From positions 62,001-126,000 of the forward strand of contig NZ_WNJO01000004.1 of NCBI RefSeq assembly GCF_009720675.1: a DNA stretch of 64,000 bases, read 5' to 3'. A program made the translations under genes and the position numbers. The notes below the pieces were generated by a model. That model made no database searches. It saw only the letters and a program-made list of their open reading frames with translations, and had not been told where the DNA came from. The number at the start of each line of letters is the position of its first letter. Within the stretch, counting starts at the first letter, position 1. Below are positions 49,908 to 58,914 of the stretch, in pieces. The stretch comes from Secundilactobacillus folii. GTDB taxonomy: Bacteria; Bacillota; Bacilli; Lactobacillales; Lactobacillaceae.

Positions 49908-50930
49908 TTACTCACCAAATGAAGCCTCTGCAAAAGCCTTTGCGGTCCGAATCATGTTGGCAACGAAGCCGTATTCATTATCGAACCAAGTTGCAGTTTT
50001 AACCACCTGGAACTTACCGTTTGTTGTAACCTCAGTTAAGGTTGGATCAAAAACACCACCGTGAGTATCGCCAATAATGTCCGACGAAACGATCTCGTCT
50101 TCATTCCAGCCAAACGCCGGGTTATCATCCGTGTACGGTTTAACGGCTGTATTGACTTGTTCAGCCGTAACACCTTCAGTGCGCAGCACAGAAACCAGTT
50201 CACAAACAGAACCATCGATCACTGCGACCCGCTGTGCGTGACCCTGTAGATGGCCATCAAGGTCGGGAATCACTAAACCGATTGCTTTGGCAGCCCCAGT
50301 GGAATGCGGAATCGTGTTTGCCGATGCAGTTCGGTTAGGACGCAGCTTACTGCCCTTAGGTCCGTCAAGAATCATTTGGGAACTAGTAAAGGCGTGAATC
50401 GCCGTCATGGTCCCAACTTCGATGCCAAATTCCTTGTTCAACGCGTCTGCCATTGGCGCTAAAGCGTTAGTGGTGCAAGAACCGGCCGAGATGATCGTAT
50501 CGTCAGCGTTGAGCGTGTCATCATTCACGTTGTAGACGATCGTCTTGATGGGGCCGGCTGGTGCGGAAATTAAAACTTTTTTCACACCAGCGTCTAAGTG
50601 CGCCTGAGACTTCTCTTTTGAGGTGTAGAAACCGGTACATTCGAGTACGAGCTCGACACCGTTTTGATCAGCCCAAGGAATGTTTTTGGCATCGCGTTCC
50701 GCATATACCCGGAATTGCTGACCGTCAATCACCAAGGAATCGTCAGTAGCGGAAACATCATAGGGGACCGTTCCATGAGTTGTGTCATACTTAAACAGGT
50801 ATGCCAGCATGGAAGGCGTGGTTAAATCATTAATTGCAGTAACTTCAATATCGGGATCTTTTAATTCGAGAATGCGACGTAAAACCAAGCGACCGATCCG
50901 ACCGAAACCATTAATACCTACTTTAACCAT
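49908..50930 (-). CDS. gap: Glyceraldehyde-3-phosphate dehydrogenase, divergent stand-alone copy
   Basis: The 340-residue enzyme has NAD-binding [10 protein letters not shown], the catalytic SCTTN (Cys152) and His179. Several positions differ from the usual enzyme: SCTTNALAP instead of [28 protein letters not shown] where a RRARAAAxNIIP-type loop is normal, and [10 protein letters not shown] instead of AQRVPVxxGS. The catalytic pair is intact, so activity is likely. It is not in the usual cggR-gap-pgk-tpi operon. GGAGGAGA precedes the ATG. Confidence 0.93.
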   Translation of the reverse strand: MVKVGINGFGRIGRLVLRRILELKDPDIEVTAINDLTTPSMLAYLFKYDTTHGTVPYDVSATDDSLVIDGQQFRVYAERDAKNIPWADQNGVELVLECTGFYTSKEKSQAHLDAGVKKVLISAPAGPIKTIVYNVNDDTLNADDTIISAGSCTTNALAPMADALNKEFGIEVGTMTAIHAFTSSQMILDGPKGSKLRPNRTASANTIPHSTGAAKAIGLVIPDLDGHLQGHAQRVAVIDGSVCELVSVLRTEGVTAEQVNTAVKPYTDDNPAFGWNEDEIVSSDIIGDTHGGVFDPTLTEVTTNGKFQVVKTATWFDNEYGFVANMIRTAKAFAEASFGE

Positions 50931-50978
50931 GTTTTATCTCCTCCTTGTCGAGTCGCCTCAGGGCAACTTTCATGTATG

Positions 50979-51006
50979 ATTATACGGAGATTGCATGACC
51001 TGGCAA
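50979..51006 (-). promoter_or_regulatory. gap promoter
   Basis: On the minus strand, TTGCCA (51001-51006) and TATAAT (50979-50984) are separated by 16 bp, about 50 bp upstream of the ATG. The remaining intergenic DNA to 51160 shows no other signal. Confidence 0.75.
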
Positions 51007-51166
51007 CTGTAACGACTTCAGGTATAGACCAGGAAGCGTTGGGAGGGTTGCTCGACCCGATTGTAAGGGTTGGATGTTCCGTTTGGTGGCGCTTGACTTA
51101 ATCGATTTTTAGGTCATTTAGGTTTAAGCAAACCACTTTGAAACTGGTGATGAGTGGCTAAATTCA

Positions 51167-51217
51167 TTGACATTGCGGCAATTCATGCTAAACTGTATTT
51201 GAGCAGTTACAAATGTA
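51167..51217 (+). promoter_or_regulatory. copY promoter with cop box
   Basis: TTGACA at 51167-51172 and TAAACT at 51189-51194 are 16 bp apart. The operator TACAAATGTA at 51208-51217 matches the cop box consensus TACAnnTGTA and lies between the start of transcription and the ribosome binding site. Confidence 0.85.
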
Positions 51218-51232
51218 AACGGAGGTCAAACC

Positions 51233-51673
51233 ATGAGCGAAGCATTACAAAACAGTATTGAAGAAATCACGCCCTCAGAATGGGAATTAATGCGCATCGT
51301 GTGGACGAAGGGTCAAGTTTATTCTCGTGAGCTGATCGATTTATTGCAGCGCAAGCGCAAGTGGTCCGACTCAACCATTAAAACGCTGTTGCGACGGTTA
51401 GTGCAGAAGGGATTATTGGCAACCAAAAAAGAAGATCGACGTTTTTTGTACACGGCAACGATTAGTGAAACTGACGCCATGAACGGATCAGCTGAGCAAC
51501 TTTTTGATCATTTATGTGCGATGAAGAAGGGTAAAACACTGGTTGATTTAGTTGATCACGTGACGCTCACTAAGGGCGATATTGCGCAATTACAGGCGGT
51601 TTTAGCAAGTAAAGCAGTTGATGCCCCGAATCAGGTTCAATGCGATTGCCTGCCAGATGATTGTCAGTGCTGA
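51233..51673 (+). CDS. copY: CopY-family copper-responsive repressor
   Basis: The 146-residue protein has the BlaI/MecI-type winged helix (TPSEWELMRIVWTKGQVYSR, then WSDSTIKTLLRRLVQKGLL). It ends with the metal hook CDCLPDDCQC: Cys137, 139, 144 and 146 in the CxCxxxxCxC pattern that binds Zn(II) or Cu(I) in CopY. It has its own cop box. No copper ATPase (copA/copB) or copper chaperone is adjacent: the next gene is a sugar kinase after a terminator. Confidence 0.9.
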   Translation: MSEALQNSIEEITPSEWELMRIVWTKGQVYSRELIDLLQRKRKWSDSTIKTLLRRLVQKGLLATKKEDRRFLYTATISETDAMNGSAEQLFDHLCAMKKGKTLVDLVDHVTLTKGDIAQLQAVLASKAVDAPNQVQCDCLPDDCQC

Positions 51674-51688
51674 TTAAAAAAAGCATTT

Positions 51689-51726
51689 AAACGGGTGAAT
51701 TCACTTGATTGGATTCACCCGTTTTT
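51689..51726 (+). terminator. Terminator after copY
   Basis: AAACGGGTGAAT at 51689-51700 pairs with ATTCACCCGTTT at 51713-51724, followed by T residues. copY is therefore monocistronic. Confidence 0.9.
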
Positions 51727-51808
51727 GACGTTCTCGCTTCTAGCCTGGTTAAGAAGTGGTGTGTTATGATATTAACCAATATGAAACGCTTTCAATGAGG
51801 TGAGACAA

Positions 51809-52771
51809 ATGTTTATTGGCGTTGATTTAGGTGGCACAAATATCAAAATCGGACTGCTTGACGATGATCTTCACGTTCAAGACAGACTTAAAGTAACGAC
51901 CGAATCTGAAACTAATAGCCAAGTTGTCATGACTAACTTAGTTAACGGGATCAAAAAAATAATCGCACAAACTGGTACGTCAACGACGCAGGTTAGAGCG
52001 ATTGGCATCGGTGTGCCAGGTCAGATGGATATCAAAAGCGGTGTGTCGATTTTTTCACCTAATTTTTTTAACTGGGATAACGTGCCAGTGGCGGAAATCG
52101 TTCAAAATGCATTTCACATTCCGACCGCCATTGACAACGATGTGCGCGTGAACCTTTATGGTGAATGGCAATTTGGTGCCGGCGCTGGCAAAGACGACGT
52201 GCTGATGGTCACGTTAGGTACGGGGCTTGGGGCCGCGATGATTGCTGACGGGCGGATGCTTTACGGTAAGTCAAACAGTGCAGCTGAACTTGGCCATTTG
52301 AATATGTATCGTCACGGTCGGCCCTGTGCCTGTGGCAGTTCAGGTTGTCTTGGCCGGTACGTGTCAGCTCGCGGCATCGTCAAGACGGTTCGCGAACACT
52401 TAGCGGCCCACGAGACTAGTGTGATGACGGACTGGGTCAATGACAATGAAGACAATCTGACTGCGGCAATGGTTTCCACAGCTTATGATCAACATGACCA
52501 GGTGGCTCGAGAAGTGATGCTCGAAACGGGCGAGCTGCTCGGTTACGGGCTTTCGAGTGCGATTAACCTTTTCAATCCGGAGCGCGTGATCATTGGCGGC
52601 GGGGTGGCTCAGGCCGGAGACCGCTTATTGCAGCCGGCTAGAGCAGTGGTTGCTGGCCACGCGCTCAAAGTTGCCCGTGAGGTGTGTGATATTGTGCCGG
52701 CGAAACTGGGTCCCTGGGCAGGCATGGTTGGCGCAGCTGTCTATGCAAACCAAACGGTGATTGGCGGTTAA
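51809..52771 (+). CDS. ROK-family sugar kinase, atypical sugar site
   Basis: The 320-residue protein has the ATP-binding FIGVDLGGTNIKIGLL, the catalytic Asp in AIDNDVRVNLYGEW, the ELGH sugar-site motif and the zinc motif CACGSSGC. The Glu that normally follows the zinc motif (CxxGCLE) and contacts the sugar is Gly182 here (GCLGRYVSA). The best family guess is a glucokinase-like or other hexose kinase, but the altered residue makes the substrate uncertain. ATG 51809 has ATGAGGTGAG upstream. It is monocistronic. Confidence 0.85.
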   Translation: MFIGVDLGGTNIKIGLLDDDLHVQDRLKVTTESETNSQVVMTNLVNGIKKIIAQTGTSTTQVRAIGIGVPGQMDIKSGVSIFSPNFFNWDNVPVAEIVQNAFHIPTAIDNDVRVNLYGEWQFGAGAGKDDVLMVTLGTGLGAAMIADGRMLYGKSNSAAELGHLNMYRHGRPCACGSSGCLGRYVSARGIVKTVREHLAAHETSVMTDWVNDNEDNLTAAMVSTAYDQHDQVAREVMLETGELLGYGLSSAINLFNPERVIIGGGVAQAGDRLLQPARAVVAGHALKVAREVCDIVPAKLGPWAGMVGAAVYANQTVIGG

Positions 52772-52875
52772 ACAGTAAACATCTTTGATTATGAAGGAAG
52801 TTATCAAGGCGAATTTTTAATTTCAAGTTGAGAGCCTGTTTAGGGACCTAAATGAGCTGTTTCACAAGCTGAAAG

Positions 52876-53289
52876 CTATTTCAAATTGACCACCTCAGCA
52901 GTGTACATTCGCCCACTATCGAGGCTAACGTACTTTAAAGTACTGGTATTGCCACCCATCCAAGTCCGAAAGACAATAAAGCGGCCATTATGTAGAACTT
53001 GGCCACTCTTTAAAGGTTGTGCATAGTCCCATATGCCGCTATGAGCCGTTGTTTGATACGCCCAGACTTTATTGATATAAACGCTTTTATTACCAATCTT
53101 TTTTGATTGGTACTTTAATTGATAACGTAATCGAATTTGCTGAACCGTGTATTTTGAAGCATAAGTTTGTTTGCCAATGGTGACAGTGTGCTTCAGTGAG
53201 GCACCAGTTGATTCTACAGTGCCCAATAAACTGGCTTTTAAATAGGCAAATGCAGTGCCCAAACGGCGTCCTAATTGATTACTCAGCAT
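52876..53289 (-). CDS. Conserved-looking protein of unknown function
   Basis: The 137-residue protein begins MLSNQLGRRLGTAFAYLKAS (ATG at 53289 after AGGGGGGA). It has a short amphipathic N-terminal helix, then an alternating beta-rich body with many aromatic residues (KVWAYQTTAHSGIWDYAQPL). No domain, signal peptide or membrane segment is recognized. It is divergent from the next gene. Codon use looks like its neighbours, so it is probably a real gene. Confidence 0.6.
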   Translation of the reverse strand: MLSNQLGRRLGTAFAYLKASLLGTVESTGASLKHTVTIGKQTYASKYTVQQIRLRYQLKYQSKKIGNKSVYINKVWAYQTTAHSGIWDYAQPLKSGQVLHNGRFIVFRTWMGGNTSTLKYVSLDSGRMYTAEVVNLK

Positions 53290-53431
53290 GTGAACATCCC
53301 CCCTAAAATGCATTATAGTTCATGTGGCATTAAAACAAAATTTTTAGTTTTAATTGCGCATCAATTCGTACCGGTATTTTGTTATAATTTAATTGGAAGT
53401 GACGCTGAGGTTCTGATGGGAGCGAATGAGC

Positions 53432-54355
53432 ATGCGAAAAGTGCAGGTACCCTTTGAGATTGTTTTTAACGGTGAATGGCGGCGTTATTTAAGTTTCTTG
53501 CGACGTCATGAATTAGAGGATTCGATTGGGGTTGATCATGAAGTTGCGTGGACCGCGATCAAAGCCTTGTTTCAAGTGATGTATGACGTTTATGACCTGC
53601 CTTTTTCAAACTGGCAACCAGGCAATCTTCAACTGTTGTTATATCGTTTTTTTAACACTGCTTATGAGCGTGAATATAACATCCAAAGAACCGCTGAGGT
53701 CTATGACAGTATTGACCTGTTTATTACGGCTGAATGCTTAAACGGTCGGTTGCCGTTTTCTTTTCAAGAATTGGATGACTTAATGAAGCCAGTCAAGACG
53801 GAATATTATTTGCCATTAGGGCAGCAGCGGGAACTACCGGAATGGTCAGCTTACGTCAAACAGTCGATTCAAGAATACACACAGGAATGGGTTAAGGCTT
53901 TCAGTGCTTCAAAAGACGCTGAGCAATTTCAGCAGTCAATGACGGCTGACGACTTTGATCTATATGCCTTAACGTTTGCAACGCAGCTGTATGACCGTGA
54001 ACGTAAAACGCTTAAAAATGCATCTAAGCAATCGGTTAAGGTAGTCTTAATGGATCATTTTGCAGGATTGCTATTAAAGAAACGGGACTATCTGTCAATA
54101 CAACAATTTCTACCCGCGTTCCTCAATTTTTTAGGAGCCAATGGTTTCATGCCTGCAGCGCACACCCATGCCATGATTACCGGATTTGACGCCGGAATTT
54201 CCATTTTAATCAAGGAGCTGGAAAATCATCAGTGGTACGAGTACGCCAAACAGCGGTATGCCAAAATGGAACGCACCTATGGATCAGACTTTGGCGTTGA
54301 CTGGGCGGAAGCGTTTTTTGTTAATTCAAATGAATTTGAAGAGGATTATAGGTAG
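53432..54355 (+). CDS. Protein of unknown function
   Basis: The 307-residue soluble protein is rich in aromatic and acidic residues and looks largely helical, for example WTAIKALFQVMYDVYDLPF and AYVKQSIQEYTQEWVKAF. No catalytic motif, signal peptide or membrane helix is visible. An ATG at 53426 lies six bases upstream, but GATGGGAG is better spaced for the ATG at 53432. A TATAAT at 53383 gives a plausible promoter. It ends before a bidirectional terminator. Confidence 0.65.
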   Translation: MRKVQVPFEIVFNGEWRRYLSFLRRHELEDSIGVDHEVAWTAIKALFQVMYDVYDLPFSNWQPGNLQLLLYRFFNTAYEREYNIQRTAEVYDSIDLFITAECLNGRLPFSFQELDDLMKPVKTEYYLPLGQQRELPEWSAYVKQSIQEYTQEWVKAFSASKDAEQFQQSMTADDFDLYALTFATQLYDRERKTLKNASKQSVKVVLMDHFAGLLLKKRDYLSIQQFLPAFLNFLGANGFMPAAHTHAMITGFDAGISILIKELENHQWYEYAKQRYAKMERTYGSDFGVDWAEAFFVNSNEFEEDYR

Positions 54356-54452
54356 CGTCAATCTACGACGAATGAAAGTTATTTAAAAAGTGGTCTAATT
54401 AGGAACAAAGCGTTCTTTTATTTAGTTCATGAAAACGACATTGGAAATAAAG

Positions 54453-54493
54453 AAGCGGCACTCAATTTGGTCAATCGAAATTGAGTGCCGCTT
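54453..54493. terminator. Bidirectional terminator
   Basis: AAGCGGCACTCAATTT at 54453-54468 pairs perfectly with AAATTGAGTGCCGCTT at 54478-54493. It separates the convergent unknown gene and SDR gene. Confidence 0.85.
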
Positions 54494-54558
54494 TATGATA
54501 TTCAGATAACCTTACAAAGGATCTTTCAAGATCGATGAATTCATTATAGTTCTACTGA

Positions 54559-55311
54559 TTACTGGGCAGTCGCACCACCATCAACTGGCAGCTCAACGCC
54601 GGTAATGAAAGACGCATCATCTGAGGCTAGGAAGGCAACCGCTGCGGCCACTTCCTCTGGCTTTCCTAACCGGCCAAGTGGGTGCATCTTACCCAGTTCA
54701 TCAGCAGAAGCTTGGTAAACATCAGAAGCGTAGTCAGCCATTTCGGTTGCAATCAGACCTGGATGGACGGAGTTGACCCGCACTTGAGCAGTGGCATATT
54801 CCATGGCGGCATCCTTGGTCATGATTCGAACGGCACCCTTGCTTGCGCCATAGAGTGTGGCCTGTGGGCTGCCAGCTAAGCCGGCGATTGAAGAGGTGTT
54901 GATGACCGATCCGCCACCCTGCTTCGCCATAACTGGAATGACGTGCTTCATACCAAAAAAGACGCCCTTAACATTGATCGACATTAATTGATCCCATTGT
55001 TCTTCAGTCGTGTCCGGAAGATTGATCAAACGAAAAATCCCCGCATTATTAAATAGAATGTCGATTTTACCATAACGGTCGAGGACGGTTTGAACCACGT
55101 TTTCCCAATCGGCTTCTTTACTGGTATCCTGCTTAATAAACGCTACTTTGTCCGTGTTGAACTCTGCTTCAGTAGCCTTGCCGGTTTCGTCATTGATGTC
55201 GGTAAAGACGACCGTGGCGCCTTCATCCAGAAATCGCTTAACGGTTGCCTTTCCAATTCCAGCGGCACCGCCAGTCACAATTGCAATTTTACCATCTAAA
55301 CGTCCAGTCAT
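54559..55311 (-). CDS. Short-chain dehydrogenase/reductase, carbonyl-reductase-like
   Basis: The 250-residue SDR begins MTGRLDGKIAIVTGGAAGIG. It has NNAG, the catalytic Ser in NTSSIAG and YGASK, and ends VDGGATAQ, the tail seen in LbRADH-type alcohol dehydrogenases of lactobacilli. The acidic residue after beta-2 (FTDIND) favours NAD(H) over NADP(H). The start at 55311 follows AAGGGGG. It probably reduces ketones or oxidizes secondary alcohols; the substrate is not readable. Confidence 0.88.
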   Translation of the reverse strand: MTGRLDGKIAIVTGGAAGIGKATVKRFLDEGATVVFTDINDETGKATEAEFNTDKVAFIKQDTSKEADWENVVQTVLDRYGKIDILFNNAGIFRLINLPDTTEEQWDQLMSINVKGVFFGMKHVIPVMAKQGGGSVINTSSIAGLAGSPQATLYGASKGAVRIMTKDAAMEYATAQVRVNSVHPGLIATEMADYASDVYQASADELGKMHPLGRLGKPEEVAAAVAFLASDDASFITGVELPVDGGATAQ

Positions 55312-55381
55312 TATAAAAACCCCCTTAATGATAAAGTAAATTGTACCCAATATTATTTTACTCTCATTCTTGTGAAATATG

Positions 55382-55408
55382 TAACAAATTTGGACTATAA
55401 ATTTGTTA
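55382..55408. promoter_or_regulatory. Perfect 10-bp inverted repeat upstream of the SDR gene
   Basis: TAACAAATTT at 55382-55391 is mirrored by AAATTTGTTA at 55399-55408 with a 7-bp centre. It lies 70-97 bp upstream of the SDR start in the 330-bp gap before galU, a place for an operator. The rest of the gap shows no strong promoter or gene. Confidence 0.5.
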
Positions 55409-55641
55409 TTTTTAAGACGTTTGAGCCGATTGGGCATCTAATTAGAACTATTTAGTAAAAATGCCGTAGATTTACAATCTATCCTGTTCAAAGATAGCAG
55501 GTATCCCATAATAATCTTAAATTTTGAATACGTTATCATTATTTAGGGTAAAACCAATCGCATTGATCTCTTTTTAGTGTAAAATGAGAGGTAATTAATT
55601 GGCATTTATGAATAATCAGCCAATGTAAGTGAGGGACTTAA

Positions 55642-56556
55642 ATGATGAAAGTACGTAAAGCTGTTATTCCGGCGGCGGGTTTAGGGACGCGTTTTTTGCC
55701 CGCAACTAAAGCGCTGGCTAAGGAAATGTTACCAATCGTTGATAAACCGACCATCCAGTTTATCGTTGAAGAAGCCAAAGCAAGTGGTATTGAGGATATT
55801 TTGATCATTGAGGGCAAAGGGAAACGCTCAATTGAAGACCACTTTGATTCTGCTCCGGAGCTGGAACAGAACTTGCAACAAAAGGGGAAGACGAAGCTCC
55901 TTAATCTGGTCAATCAGACGACTGCTGCTGGATTAAATATCTACTACATTCGTCAGCCATATCCTAATGGTCTTGGTGACGCGATTCGTTACGCAAAATC
56001 GTTCATTGCTGATGAACCGTTTGTCGTGATGCTGGGTGATGATTTAATGAGTGATGAGGTGCCACTGACTAAACAGCTTATTAATGAATATGAAAAGACC
56101 CATGCCTCGATTCTAGCCGTCAAGAAGGTGCCTCACGAGGAGGTTTCCGCTTATGGTGTGATCGATCCGCAAAGCGAAGTCGATACTGGCCTCTACAACG
56201 TGAATAAGTTTGTTGAAAAACCGGCTGTTGAGGATGCCCCCAGTGATTTGGCAATTATTGGTCGCTACTTGCTAACGCCTGAAATTTTTGATGTTTTGGC
56301 TAAGCAGAAACCGGGTAAGGGCGGCGAGGTTCAGTTGACGGATGCTATCGATACGCTGAACCAGACACAAAGAGTTTTTGCCCACGAATTCAAAGGTCAA
56401 CGCTACGATGTTGGTAATAAGTTTGGCTATGTTCGTACGAACGTTGAATATGGCTTGGAACACCCTGAAATCAAGGATGAACTGCGTGCTTACATTTTAG
56501 CAACTGCCGATCGGCTCCGTAAGGAAGATGCAGCTAAAAAGCCCGCAAAAAAATAA
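55642..56556 (+). CDS. galU: UTP-glucose-1-phosphate uridylyltransferase
   Basis: The 304-residue enzyme makes UDP-glucose for exopolysaccharide, teichoic acid glycosylation and galactose use. The nucleotide-binding signature [20 protein letters not shown] is at the N-terminus, followed by [12 protein letters not shown] and VMLGDD. The C-terminal 20 residues are Lys/Ala-rich. GTGAGGGA precedes the double ATG. Confidence 0.97.
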   Translation: MMKVRKAVIPAAGLGTRFLPATKALAKEMLPIVDKPTIQFIVEEAKASGIEDILIIEGKGKRSIEDHFDSAPELEQNLQQKGKTKLLNLVNQTTAAGLNIYYIRQPYPNGLGDAIRYAKSFIADEPFVVMLGDDLMSDEVPLTKQLINEYEKTHASILAVKKVPHEEVSAYGVIDPQSEVDTGLYNVNKFVEKPAVEDAPSDLAIIGRYLLTPEIFDVLAKQKPGKGGEVQLTDAIDTLNQTQRVFAHEFKGQRYDVGNKFGYVRTNVEYGLEHPEIKDELRAYILATADRLRKEDAAKKPAKK

Positions 56557-56573
56557 ATAAAAGTTTCAATGTT

Positions 56574-56619
56574 AAACGGGTGGCTAGGCTCCAGTTAATG
56601 GAACTTAGCCACCCGTTTT
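56574..56619. terminator. Terminator between convergent galU and nadC
   Basis: AAACGGGTGGCTA at 56574-56586 pairs with TAGCCACCCGTTT at 56606-56618, followed by T residues. Confidence 0.9.
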
Positions 56620-56627
56620 GAGTCTGA

Positions 56628-57461
56628 TTAAACTTCCAGGTCAAACGAAATATCTAAAGCTTGGACGCTGTTGGTCAGGTAACCAAGCGAGATGAAATCA
56701 ACGCCCGTTTGTCCGTAGGCGGGTAGATTGGCCAATTCTATACCGCCAGACGCCTCCGTTTTTATGTTAGCAGGAATGCGTTGACACCAATCCGCTACAG
56801 TGGTCGGTGGCTGGTTATCAATAAGAATCATATCGACTTGGCTATCAATCGCCTGTTGTAATTGATTCTCATTTTCGACTTCGACTTCAATGGATTTGGT
56901 TGGACCAGCAGTCTGTCGAAGAACTTTCACGGCCGTGGCTAATTTTCCGAAAAGCTGCCAGTGATTGTCCTTTAACATGATTGAATCGTAGAGACCCATC
57001 CGGTGATTAACACCGCCACCACAGCTGACGGCATACTTATCTAATTGGCGAAGACCAGGCACCGTTTTGCGGGTGTCCAAGATGCCAACGGCGGCGTTAT
57101 CTAGTGTCGAGACGGCTTTGGCGGTGGCCGACGCGATACCACTCATCCGCTGAATCAAGTTGAGCGTGACGCGTTCTGCTGCTAATAAGTCACGGGCACT
57201 GCCGTCGACGGTGGCAATTTTGGTGCCGGCTGCCACAGTGTCGGCGTCTTTAACCAATGGCTGATAAGTGACTTCGTGTTCAAACAGCCGATAGATCAGT
57301 GCTGGGATTTGGATGCCGCTGATTACGCCAGCTCGTTTAGCTAGAAAATAGCCGTGAACCGGCTGGTCTGGAATGACACTAGCAGATAGATCGCCAGTTC
57401 CAATGTCTTCAAGCAAAACTCGGCGCAATATTGGTATCAGATATTCATCATTAAGCATCAT
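56628..57461 (-). CDS. nadC: Nicotinate-nucleotide pyrophosphorylase (quinolinate phosphoribosyltransferase)
   Basis: The 277-residue enzyme converts quinolinate and PRPP to nicotinate mononucleotide in NAD synthesis. The family motifs ERVTLNLIQRMSGIA, DTRKTVPGLR and CGGGVNHRMGLYDSIMLKDN are complete. Its ATG overlaps the stop of the upstream transporter gene (ATGA), so the two are one operon. No nadA or nadB is nearby, suggesting either de novo genes elsewhere or use of imported quinolinate. Confidence 0.95.
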   Translation of the reverse strand: MMLNDEYLIPILRRVLLEDIGTGDLSASVIPDQPVHGYFLAKRAGVISGIQIPALIYRLFEHEVTYQPLVKDADTVAAGTKIATVDGSARDLLAAERVTLNLIQRMSGIASATAKAVSTLDNAAVGILDTRKTVPGLRQLDKYAVSCGGGVNHRMGLYDSIMLKDNHWQLFGKLATAVKVLRQTAGPTKSIEVEVENENQLQQAIDSQVDMILIDNQPPTTVADWCQRIPANIKTEASGGIELANLPAYGQTGVDFISLGYLTNSVQALDISFDLEV

Positions 57462-58642
57462 GGCTGACCAACTTCCTTGACTTCAGCTACGTGATCACGA
57501 ACACCAAAGACCAGCAAAACGATACCAATTAATAGAATGCCGACGAATAAGGCCCAAATAGTCGGTACACCAAAATTCAATTGCAAGAGCACCCCAACCA
57601 TGTAAGGACCGATTGTTGCGCCAATTCGGCCAATTGACTGAGCCATACCCATGCCAGTACCACGAATTGCCTGCGGAAACTGGGAAGGCGTGAAGGCAAT
57701 TAGTGTTCCCCAAGCACCAAGGTCAAAAAATGACAACCACGCACCACTGATCAAAATGGCGGTGTTGTTGCTGGCGATGCTAAATGCAATGGCACTGATC
57801 ACAGTTCCCAACAGGTAAATGGTCAGCACCGTCTTTCGTTGCAGCTTACCCATCAAATAAGCAGCCAAGTAGTAACCTGGAAGCTGAGCTAAGCTAATCA
57901 GCAATGTGTAGCTGAAACTGGTGACGATTGGGAAACCGCGTAATAATAACACACTAGGTAGCCATAAGAACATGCCGTAATAGGTCAGCATCACCACGAA
58001 CCAAAGCGCGCTCAAAAGCACAGTCTGTCGACGGTATTCAGGTTGCCAAAGGGTTCGATAAGACTGCTTTTTCGTCGGCCGGGAAGGTGAATCAGCGGGG
58101 AGATGCCGCCGCATGAGGAGGGCGTATAAAACGGTGATCCCGGTTGCCAATACAGTCCATCGCCAACCGATTAGTGGCATGACCCAGAAAGCTAAAATTG
58201 AAGCAATGATCCAGCCAATCGCCCAGAAGCTGTCAGCTAGCACTAGCATCCGTGACTGCTGGGTACCACGATAGTGATCAGCAATTAGTGTGGCGGCCAC
58301 AGGTAATTCACCACCGAGGCCCACACCAGTTAAAAAACGGGTGGCAATAAACAAAGTGACATTTGGCGTCATGCCGAGTAGGATGTTTCCAAATGAGAAA
58401 AGGATCAGGGTATACATGAGAACGCGTTTACGGCCGATTCGATCCGCTAAATAACCGCAAATACTGGCGCCAAAAACCATCCCGACTGATGTTGCCGCGC
58501 TGACAAGCCCTAAAGTGGCTGGGGTTAACTGCCATTCAGTTTTTAGATAAGTCATGATAAATGACAGCATCGCCACGTCCATGGCGTCAAACAGCCAGGC
58601 TGTACCCACCACCCCAAGTAATTTGTACTGCTTAAGTTGCAT
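57458..58642 (-). CDS. MFS transporter, NiaP-like, coupled to nadC
   Basis: The 394-residue 12-TM transporter begins MQLKQYKLLGVVGTAWLFDA, then MDVAMLSF, the NiaP/sugar-porter-like entry. It has the motif LADRIGRKRVLMYTL and GVGLGGELPVAATLIADHYR. The family imports nicotinate and related pyridines. The 4-bp overlap with nadC and the neighbouring NrtR-like regulator support import of an NAD precursor, possibly quinolinate. GGGAGG precedes the ATG at 58642. Confidence 0.85.
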   Translation of the reverse strand: MQLKQYKLLGVVGTAWLFDAMDVAMLSFIMTYLKTEWQLTPATLGLVSAATSVGMVFGASICGYLADRIGRKRVLMYTLILFSFGNILLGMTPNVTLFIATRFLTGVGLGGELPVAATLIADHYRGTQQSRMLVLADSFWAIGWIIASILAFWVMPLIGWRWTVLATGITVLYALLMRRHLPADSPSRPTKKQSYRTLWQPEYRRQTVLLSALWFVVMLTYYGMFLWLPSVLLLRGFPIVTSFSYTLLISLAQLPGYYLAAYLMGKLQRKTVLTIYLLGTVISAIAFSIASNNTAILISGAWLSFFDLGAWGTLIAFTPSQFPQAIRGTGMGMAQSIGRIGATIGPYMVGVLLQLNFGVPTIWALFVGILLIGIVLLVFGVRDHVAEVKEVGQP

Positions 58643-58721
58643 TAGAAGTTCCTCCCATAACATAAAAAGTATAAAGTACCTAAACAACTGCAAAAAATAA
58701 AAGTAATAAGAACTTTTATAT

Positions 58722-58758
58722 TGGTCAACAATATACGGGAAATGGTGAACAATGTCAA
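58722..58758 (-). promoter_or_regulatory. Promoter of the transporter-nadC operon with paired direct repeats
   Basis: On the minus strand, TTGACA (58753-58758) and TATATT (58730-58735) have a perfect 17-bp spacer. Read on the plus strand, TGGTCAACAAT at 58722-58732 and TGGTGAACAAT at 58743-58753 are near-identical direct repeats 21 bp apart, overlapping both promoter boxes. They are candidate binding sites for the adjacent NrtR-like protein or another NAD regulator. Confidence 0.7.
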
Positions 58759-58914
58759 GGGAATTTGCTTGGGGAATATCATTTTAAAAAGTTTGTGAGT
58801 TGTAAATTTAGTCGTTTTCGGGACGCTTTTTGAAGTGCCCAGCGTTTTAATAAAGCTTGCATCAATGTATTCTGGAAAGCACTTTGAGCCTCATCTGGGA
58901 CATCTTTTGGGGGA

